Shown here piece after piece: positions 32,772 to 38,596 of a stretch of DNA of 38,596 nt. A program made the position numbers and the translations under genes. The stretch spans positions 1 to 38,596 of the forward strand of contig SCSE01000046.1 in assembly GCA_004298015.1 (NCBI GenBank), read 5' to 3'. How positions within the stretch are numbered: position 1 is the stretch's first letter; each line of letters starts with the position of its first letter. Source of the DNA: Rhodanobacter sp. Its GTDB lineage: Bacteria; Pseudomonadota; Gammaproteobacteria; Xanthomonadales; Rhodanobacteraceae. The notes beneath the pieces are model-generated. The model was given only the letters and a program-made list of their open reading frames with translations. It was not told the origin of the DNA and made no database searches.

Positions 32772-35700
32772 GCGATCGATCTGTCAATGAGCCGGGCTCC
32801 GGCGGCGGGCGGCGCTTCAGCCTGCCGCGCTTCGCGCTAAGCCACCCGCACGCCACCATTCTTATGGCGCTGGCGATGGTGATTCTCGGCGTCTACGCGT
32901 ATATCTCCATTCCGGTGCGCATGATTCCCAAGATTCCCGCGCCCAACATCGGTGTGGTGACGCAGTTTCCCGGCATGTCGGCCAAGGACATGCAACGCTA
33001 TATCACCAATCCTCTGGAAAAGCGCATCCAGATCGTTGGCGGCGTGAACTATGTTTTGGGAACATCGCAGGCCGGATACTCGAAGATCGTCGTCTATTTC
33101 GACAACGGCACGAATCTGCAGCAGAAGCATGGGGAGATGCAGGCGTTGCTGAACGAGATCAGCAACGAGTTGCCGAAGGCGGGTCCCAATACGACCAAGC
33201 CGCGGCTGGTGCACGTCAACAACCAGAACGGGCCCGCCATCCAGTTCGCCATCACCCGGCCGGGCATGAGTCGAACGGCGTTGAAGTCGATGATGGACAA
33301 CATCATCCTGACCCAGTTTCAGTTGCAACCGGGAGTTCTGTCGGCCTATACCTTCGGCGGGCCGACGCGACAGATCCAGGTGGTGGTCAATCGTGACAAG
33401 CTGGCCGCCAATGGCCTCAATATCATGGCGCTGCGCAAGGCCATCGACAACGCCAATTTCAATCACGGCGGTGGCCCGCTGATCGACGGCGATAGCCGCA
33501 TCGACGTCCAGATTGACAACGAATTCGAGGAGCCGAAGACGATCCGGCGGCTTCAGGCGCTGCCGGTAGGTCATAAAGGCGATCAGATCGTCTACTTGCG
33601 CGATGTGGCGCAGGTCAAGGATACCCATGCCCAGCTTTACGGTGATTTCTACTACAACGGCAAGCCGGCGATCTGGCTCGGGATTCAAGGTGAAAACGAC
33701 GGCAATTTCCTGAAGATCTCGAAAGACGCAAAAAATCTCGCGCACAAGCTGGAAGAGCAATACCCCGGACTCAAGGTGCGGACCGTTTTCGATCGGGCCT
33801 TCTATATCCATCTCAACGATGCCAACGCGATGGAGGAATTCATCAAGGCGATTGTGCTGGCCAGCCTGGTGATTCTGCTGTTTCTGGGAGAACTCGGCGG
33901 CACGGTGATCGCCGCCGCGATCTTGCCCTCAGCCGTCGCCTTCGGTTTCTTTCTGGTTTACATCCTCGGCATGCAACGCGACTTCGGCATCATGATGGGC
34001 TTGGTGTTCGTGGTCGGCAAGCTGCTCGATGATTCGATCGTGGTGGTGGAGGTGGTGCGACGACACATCGAGCGTGGCATCCATCCGAAGATCGCGGCGG
34101 TGCTGGGCGCCGAGCAGGTCCAGAACGCAGTATTGGCAGCGACCCTGACGTTCGTCGTCATGCTCTACCCGATGAGCCAGTTGTCCGGTGCCATGGGCGC
34201 CGGCTTCCATAGCATGACCATCCCGATGATCACTTCGGTGATCGGTTCCTACATCCTGGCGATGACCGTCACGCCGTTGATGGCCTCGGTGCTGTTCAAA
34301 CCCAAGCCCGGGGCGGTGACCGAGGAAGTCGAAATTCCGCTGGAAGAGGAGATGAAGCTCGAGTCGACCCCGCCACCGGGTTGGTTCGGTCGGGTCATGC
34401 ACAAGGTATTCCTGCGTCATTTCCATACCTTTGAACAGGCTTTCATGCGCTGGGTGGCGTGGTCGTTGCACCACCGCTGGATCGTGGTGGCTGGCGTCGC
34501 CGGTTCGCTGATGCTGGCAACGTCGCTATTCGACCAGTTGGGGGTCGAACAGATGCCGTTGACCGATACCTCGGTGATTCTCGGTTACCTGCGCGCCGAT
34601 CCCGGCACCAGCACCAAACGCATGGACCAGATCGTCAAGAAAGTCGAGCAGATCGCCATGGCACAGAAAAACGTCAAGGACGTCTCTGCGTTGTCAGGCC
34701 AGTCGCCAGTCTGGGCCCAATATTTCACCGGCTTCGGCGTCAACGAAGTCAACGAAGCCCGCGTGCTGATGAACCTGACCATTGCGCGCGAACAGCGAAA
34801 ACAGACCTTGTGGCAGATTCAGGCGGCGATCCAGAAACAGGTGCGCGCCGAAATCCCCGACGTGAACGTGTTTTTCATGCAGCCACTCAACCCGACGCCG
34901 GTTGCGGCCGCACGAGCACCGGTGGAAGTGCTGATCAAAGGCCCTGACATGAAGCAGGTCTACCATTACGGGCAGCAGGTGCTGCAGATCGCCCACAGCC
35001 AGGCGGTGGGGTTGCACAATCCCTACCTGGATACGATCTACGGCGTGCCGCAACTGGAAGTGGACGTCGACGAGCCGCGCGCTCAGGCGATGGGACTCAC
35101 AGTGCAAAACGTGGTCGGGCAGGTCTATTACGCCATCAACGGCGGCATGACCGGGACGTTCTTCAACCCGCGCCCCCCGATGTACTACCACAGCCGCATT
35201 CTGATCCGCTATGGAAAGGACCAGCGTCGCTCGCTGCAAGACCTTCGAAACCTCAAGATTGCGGTTCCTGGTCCTGGCGGGCGAACGGTGCCGTTGAGTG
35301 CATTGGCGCGCATCCGCAGCATTGTCGGATTCAACACCATTCACACGTATAACACGCTGTACGCGGCCAGCGTGCTCGGCTACTACCAGGAACTGGGGCT
35401 CAAGGAAACCACCATGAACCTGCTGGTACCGGCCAAGATGCAGATGTCGATGCCCAAGGGTTACTCGGTCGGTCCGGCCGGCCTCATGGGCACCATGCTG
35501 CAAGCCTTCAACCAACTCAATTCAGGACTGAAGATCGCGATGGTCGCGGTGTTCTTCCTGCTGGTGGTGCAGTTCCGATCTTTCAGCGTTGCGCTGGTAC
35601 TGATGCTGGCGATCCCGCTGGAAGGACTTGGCAGCATCGGCGCATTGTGGCTGCGTGACATGAACTGGTCGCCACCAGTGCTGTGGGGCATGGTCATACT

Positions 35701-36082
35701 TGCCGGCATTGTGTTGTCCAATTCGATCCTGATGGTGGATCTGATGTTGCACTTCCGTCGTCGCGGTGCGGACCGTGATCACGCCATCATCGCCGCCAGC
35801 GCCCAGCGCCTGCGCCCGGTGCTGATGACCGCCATTGCAGCCGGAATCGGCATGCTTCCGGTCGCCATCTGGCCGCCGCCGGCTACTGAGCAGTTCCGGG
35901 AGATCGCTACTGCGGTTATCGGCGGCCTGATCACCTCGACGATGATGACGCTGATCGCCATTCCAGTGGCCTATTCGCTGATGGACGACTTCATGACCTT
36001 CGTCGGCCGATTTTATCTGAACGACGTCTGGCTCCCCGGGCGACGCAATTCCGAGGAAAAGGGGAGTGGGGCAGCGCCCTGA
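32768..36082 (+). CDS. RND-superfamily inner-membrane efflux pump
   Basis: This 1104-residue protein has the RND layout: TM1 (about 28-48), a large periplasmic porter loop, TM2-6 (about 357-515), a cytoplasmic linker with an acidic insert (TEEVEIPLEEEMKLE), TM7 (about 575), a second porter loop and TM8-12 (about 915-1085). Proton-relay acids lie in TM4 as D421/D422 in VGKLLDDSIVVVE. This is closer to the HAE-type DD pair than to the CzcA/CusA-type motif, but is preceded by Lys418. Overlap with the adaptor stop and the shared MerR-type promoter point to thiophilic-metal or metal-complex export. The substrate is inferred, not shown by sequence. Confidence 0.9.
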   Translation: MSDRSVNEPGSGGGRRFSLPRFALSHPHATILMALAMVILGVYAYISIPVRMIPKIPAPNIGVVTQFPGMSAKDMQRYITNPLEKRIQIVGGVNYVLGTSQAGYSKIVVYFDNGTNLQQKHGEMQALLNEISNELPKAGPNTTKPRLVHVNNQNGPAIQFAITRPGMSRTALKSMMDNIILTQFQLQPGVLSAYTFGGPTRQIQVVVNRDKLAANGLNIMALRKAIDNANFNHGGGPLIDGDSRIDVQIDNEFEEPKTIRRLQALPVGHKGDQIVYLRDVAQVKDTHAQLYGDFYYNGKPAIWLGIQGENDGNFLKISKDAKNLAHKLEEQYPGLKVRTVFDRAFYIHLNDANAMEEFIKAIVLASLVILLFLGELGGTVIAAAILPSAVAFGFFLVYILGMQRDFGIMMGLVFVVGKLLDDSIVVVEVVRRHIERGIHPKIAAVLGAEQVQNAVLAATLTFVVMLYPMSQLSGAMGAGFHSMTIPMITSVIGSYILAMTVTPLMASVLFKPKPGAVTEEVEIPLEEEMKLESTPPPGWFGRVMHKVFLRHFHTFEQAFMRWVAWSLHHRWIVVAGVAGSLMLATSLFDQLGVEQMPLTDTSVILGYLRADPGTSTKRMDQIVKKVEQIAMAQKNVKDVSALSGQSPVWAQYFTGFGVNEVNEARVLMNLTIAREQRKQTLWQIQAAIQKQVRAEIPDVNVFFMQPLNPTPVAAARAPVEVLIKGPDMKQVYHYGQQVLQIAHSQAVGLHNPYLDTIYGVPQLEVDVDEPRAQAMGLTVQNVVGQVYYAINGGMTGTFFNPRPPMYYHSRILIRYGKDQRRSLQDLRNLKIAVPGPGGRTVPLSALARIRSIVGFNTIHTYNTLYAASVLGYYQELGLKETTMNLLVPAKMQMSMPKGYSVGPAGLMGTMLQAFNQLNSGLKIAMVAVFFLLVVQFRSFSVALVLMLAIPLEGLGSIGALWLRDMNWSPPVLWGMVILAGIVLSNSILMVDLMLHFRRRGADRDHAIIAASAQRLRPVLMTAIAAGIGMLPVAIWPPPATEQFREIATAVIGGLITSTMMTLIAIPVAYSLMDDFMTFVGRFYLNDVWLPGRRNSEEKGSGAAP

Positions 36083-36137
36083 CCCAGTCAATTCAGGCGC
36101 TCAACGTTGATTTTGAAATAGCCAATGGAGTTCACAC

Positions 36138-36608
36138 ATGAATATTGCCCTACACACAAAGAAACGTCCGCTTGCGCTCGCAAGCCTGTTACTGGTTGGA
36201 TCGCTGGCGGCGAGCGCGGCTTATGCCAGCCCGCCCGGGCTGGTGGAGGTTACGTCGCACAGCAACTTCAATACCACTTTGACGAAAGTGAAAAGTGCGA
36301 TCAGCCAAAACGGTTTGATGGTGCTCAAGGATTTCAATCAGCAGATGATGCTGAATATGGTAGGTGTGCATGCACCGAAGGAAGTGACGCTCGAAATCTT
36401 CCACCCCAAGTACGGCAAGACCGTTTACGAAGCCAATCCGGTCGATTTTCTAGCGGTGCCGTTGCGGATGCTGATTGTCCAGAGCGGCGATTCCGCCAAG
36501 ATCTACTACCAGAAGCCTTCAACGGTGTTAGCGCCATTCGGATTGTCCGGTCTCGGAAATAAACTGGATCCGGTATTCAACACGATTGCCGAGTCGGCCG
36601 CAAAATAA
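36138..36608 (+). CDS. Periplasmic DUF302 protein
   Basis: This 156-residue protein has a signal peptide (MNIALHTKKRPLALASLLLVGSLAASAAYA) and a DUF302 domain (about 38-150; SNFNTTLTKVKSAISQNGLMVL, then GVHAPKEVTLEIFHPKYGK and PLRMLIVQSGDSAKIYYQKP). DUF302 proteins are small, often next to metal or efflux genes, and their function is unknown. It lies 55 bp after the RND gene and just before a strong terminator, so it is the last gene of the pump operon. Confidence 0.88.
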   Translation: MNIALHTKKRPLALASLLLVGSLAASAAYASPPGLVEVTSHSNFNTTLTKVKSAISQNGLMVLKDFNQQMMLNMVGVHAPKEVTLEIFHPKYGKTVYEANPVDFLAVPLRMLIVQSGDSAKIYYQKPSTVLAPFGLSGLGNKLDPVFNTIAESAAK

Positions 36609-36624
36609 TCGGTACGGCTTTCAA

Positions 36625-36655
36625 GGGGCCGGCGCAATTCCGCCGGCCCCTTTTT
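36625..36655 (+). terminator. Rho-independent terminator of the efflux operon
   Basis: A perfect 10-bp GC stem, GGGGCCGGCG (36625-36634) and CGCCGGCCCC (36641-36650), with a six-base loop is followed by TTTTT. It ends transcription after the DUF302 gene. Confidence 0.95.
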
Positions 36656-36781
36656 GTCTGTGATGGTCGTTGTTGCACGTGACTCACCGTTTTTGAATGC
36701 CTGCGGTGGCGGCAAAAGTACCTAGCCATTTCAATCATCTCTTCGAGCTGTCACCCACCTGTGAATTTCCCCATTTTTTCG

Positions 36782-38596
36782 ATGCGTTCCCGTCCCCTTG
36801 AAGCAGACGCCAGCCGCTGGCGCAGCGCTGCCGTGATCCGCATCCCGCTTTTGTGTGCCTTGTTTTCTGGCGGGGCGGGGTTGTTGTATCAAGTGATCTG
36901 GAATCGGGAGCTGCTGCTGCTGTTTGGCTCGACCAGTGCGGCCGCCGCTGCGGTGGTCGCCGCTTTCATGGCCGGGATGAGTCTGGGGGCATGGGGGGTG
37001 GCGCGCTTCCCCATCGTGCACCGACAGTGGGCCATCGGCCTGTATGCAATTCTCGAACTCGGGGTTGCCGGTTATGCGTTGCTGTTTCCGTCGCTGCTAT
37101 CGACGCTCCAGGCCCTGTATCCGGGGTTATGGCACGCGGCTTTCGGCCAGCCGGCGCTACTGAACCTGTTACGGCTGGGCCTGGGTCTGGCCATTCTGGC
37201 GCCGCCGACCTTGATGATGGGCGCCACGTTGCCGCTGCTGGTGGCGGCATTGCACGGCACGCTACGCCTCGCTTCAAAATCGGTCGGTTGGATCTATGGC
37301 CTCAACGCCGGTGGCGGTGCACTTGGCGCCGCCCTGACGGGCCTGCTGCTGCTGCCGGTCTGGGGACTGACCTACACCCGTTTCGTGGGCGTGGGCTTGA
37401 GCACGGTGGCGGCCGCGCTGGCTTTGTTGCTCGCGCGACATCAGCGGACGAAGACGGATCCACAGGCGCTCGCTGTGCCCGCCGAAGCATCCGGCACCGT
37501 GCCGCGCTGGGGCCACGACCTGTGGTCACGTCGTGTGCTGCTGGCTGGGCTGGTGGGCACCGGTTTTGCCAGCATGGCTTACGAGGTGCTGTGGACCCGC
37601 ATGCTGGTATTGATTACCGGTTCTTCCACTTATGCGTTCTCGCTGATGCTTGCGCTCTACGTGGCCGGACTGGCGATTGGCAGCTTGTGGGTGGCTGCCA
37701 AAGTGGCGCGTTTGCGTGCACCCGGCGATGTCTTCGCGCACCTGCAAATTGGAGCAGCGGGGCTGGTCATCGCCGGATTGTGGCTGTTCAGCCGGTATCC
37801 TGATTGGCAGTTGAGCTTGTACCAGACGTGGGGTACCACCTTTGGTGTCGGGCTTGGCGTCGATGCGCTGTTGGCGGCGCTTCTTATCGTACCTCCCACG
37901 ATTCTGCTGGGCGCCGCGTTCCCGGTGGCGACTGAAGCGTTGGGCAGTAGTGGCAATCGTGCCAGTGCTACCTCGACCGTGCTGGCGACGATGGCTTTTG
38001 GCAATGCCGCAGGGGCGGTTGCGGCAGGCAGTGGCCTGGTGCCGTGGTTGGGTATGGAGGGCGGGCTGGTGGCACTGGCTGGGCTGACCTGGCTGTGCGG
38101 ATTTATCGTGTCGCTCACCCGATTCGGATCGACCGGCGGCCGACGAATTGGTGCTGCGGCCGGTATCGTGCTGGTGGGGTTGGGATCCGTTCTCGTACCT
38201 CGCTGGGATCCACTGTTGTTGACCAGTGGTGTGTACGAACGCGCTCCGGTCTACCTCAATTTGCTCGGTGGCAGCGTGCAGCTCGGCCACCTGCTCAAGA
38301 CCTATCAATTGCTGGACTATCAGGAGGGCAATCAGGCCAGCGTTTCAGTGATTCGCATTCCAACGCTGCAGGCGCGCCCGCACCTGGCGCTGTCGATCGA
38401 TGGCAAGGTGGATGCCTCAACCGGCAAGGACATGAGTACCCAGATCATGTCAGGGCATATCGGCATGCTGCTGCGACCCGAGGCACGGACGGCACTCGTC
38501 GTCGGTCTGGCCAGCGGCGTCACCCTTGGGTCGGTTGAACAATGGCCGTCGATCAAGCACGTGGTCATTGCGGAAATTTCGCCGAGTGTCGTGCAC
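36782..38596 (+). CDS. Fused multi-TM/spermidine-synthase-like protein (partial, runs off window)
   Basis: The frame opens at ATG 36782 (MRSRPLEADASRW) and is uninterrupted for 605 codons to the window end. The first about 460 residues are hydrophobic, with many helices and a repeated pattern (SGGAGLLYQVIWNRELLLLFG near 32; VGTGFASMAYEVLWTRMLVLITG near 260), the hallmark of membrane-fused spermidine synthase homologues. A soluble domain then starts with YQEGNQASVSVI and LALSIDGKVDAS, leading to the SAM-binding part LVVGLASGVTLGS and AEISPSV. Such fusions have no firmly known substrate; polyamine synthesis is not certain. The C-terminus is missing. Confidence 0.88.
   Translation, partial: MRSRPLEADASRWRSAAVIRIPLLCALFSGGAGLLYQVIWNRELLLLFGSTSAAAAAVVAAFMAGMSLGAWGVARFPIVHRQWAIGLYAILELGVAGYALLFPSLLSTLQALYPGLWHAAFGQPALLNLLRLGLGLAILAPPTLMMGATLPLLVAALHGTLRLASKSVGWIYGLNAGGGALGAALTGLLLLPVWGLTYTRFVGVGLSTVAAALALLLARHQRTKTDPQALAVPAEASGTVPRWGHDLWSRRVLLAGLVGTGFASMAYEVLWTRMLVLITGSSTYAFSLMLALYVAGLAIGSLWVAAKVARLRAPGDVFAHLQIGAAGLVIAGLWLFSRYPDWQLSLYQTWGTTFGVGLGVDALLAALLIVPPTILLGAAFPVATEALGSSGNRASATSTVLATMAFGNAAGAVAAGSGLVPWLGMEGGLVALAGLTWLCGFIVSLTRFGSTGGRRIGAAAGIVLVGLGSVLVPRWDPLLLTSGVYERAPVYLNLLGGSVQLGHLLKTYQLLDYQEGNQASVSVIRIPTLQARPHLALSIDGKVDASTGKDMSTQIMSGHIGMLLRPEARTALVVGLASGVTLGSVEQWPSIKHVVIAEISPSVVH

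Noticed and set aside
1..38596. tRNA, rRNA, CRISPR arrays, riboswitches
   Set aside because: No T-loop/acceptor pattern, rRNA segment, regularly spaced short repeats or known riboswitch core was found. The mod genes are explained by ModE operators rather than a Moco-type RNA.

Overview
The window looks like a GC-rich proteobacterial chromosome, probably gamma- or beta-proteobacterial. Two-component NHEJ, a ModE-controlled molybdate system, a Glc/Gcl glycolate operon, IS3-family remnants and mer genes all fit this. I cannot name the genus from sequence alone. No rRNA, tRNA or CRISPR array was seen.

Layout, left to right. (1) 1-284: a partial copy of a structured repeat abutting a MITE-like element. 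(2) 303-4277: divergent ligD and ku, the two-protein bacterial NHEJ system. (3) 4768-9828: a molybdate/tungstate module, modE-modA-modB-modC followed by an OprP/OprO-like porin. ModE-type operators lie in front of both modE and the porin, so the porin probably belongs to the Mo/W regulon. (4) 10115-20836, minus strand: a near-complete glycolate/glyoxylate operon read gcl-hyi-garR-glycerate kinase-glcD-glcE-glcF-lctP. Glycolate enters by the permease and is oxidised by GlcDEF to glyoxylate. Gcl condenses glyoxylate to tartronate semialdehyde, which is reduced to glycerate and phosphorylated. An IclR-type regulator (21621-22451) is divergent, separated from gcl by 1.4 copies of a 162-bp tandem repeat and an IS3 remnant. 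(5) 22849-36655: the most unusual region, a rearranged mercury-resistance-like island.

The island has two divergent MerR-type promoters with the diagnostic 19-bp spacer and CCGTAC-N4-GTACG dyads. The leftward promoter (29213-29183) reads merP, then a run of very small genes, then merD, a CBS-domain protein, a patatin-like hydrolase and a MerB-like organomercurial lyase. A flavin disulfide reductase lies further downstream. The rightward promoter (29643-29673) reads a TolC-HlyD-RND tripartite efflux system and a DUF302 protein, ending at a strong terminator. No merR, merT or intact merA is visible. Instead there is a 91-residue protein made of the MerA N-terminal metal-binding domain joined directly to the MerA C-terminal tail (KDVKQLSCCAG), with the whole catalytic core missing. 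Five consecutive small reading frames between merP and merD end in, or within two residues of, a vicinal Cys-Cys pair. I propose this as a candidate undescribed mercury/thiophilic-metal handling system: a set of small CC-tailed metal carriers, a MerB-like lyase, a possibly split mercuric reductase and a MerR-controlled RND pump.

(6) 36782-end: the start of a fused membrane/spermidine-synthase-like protein that runs off the window.
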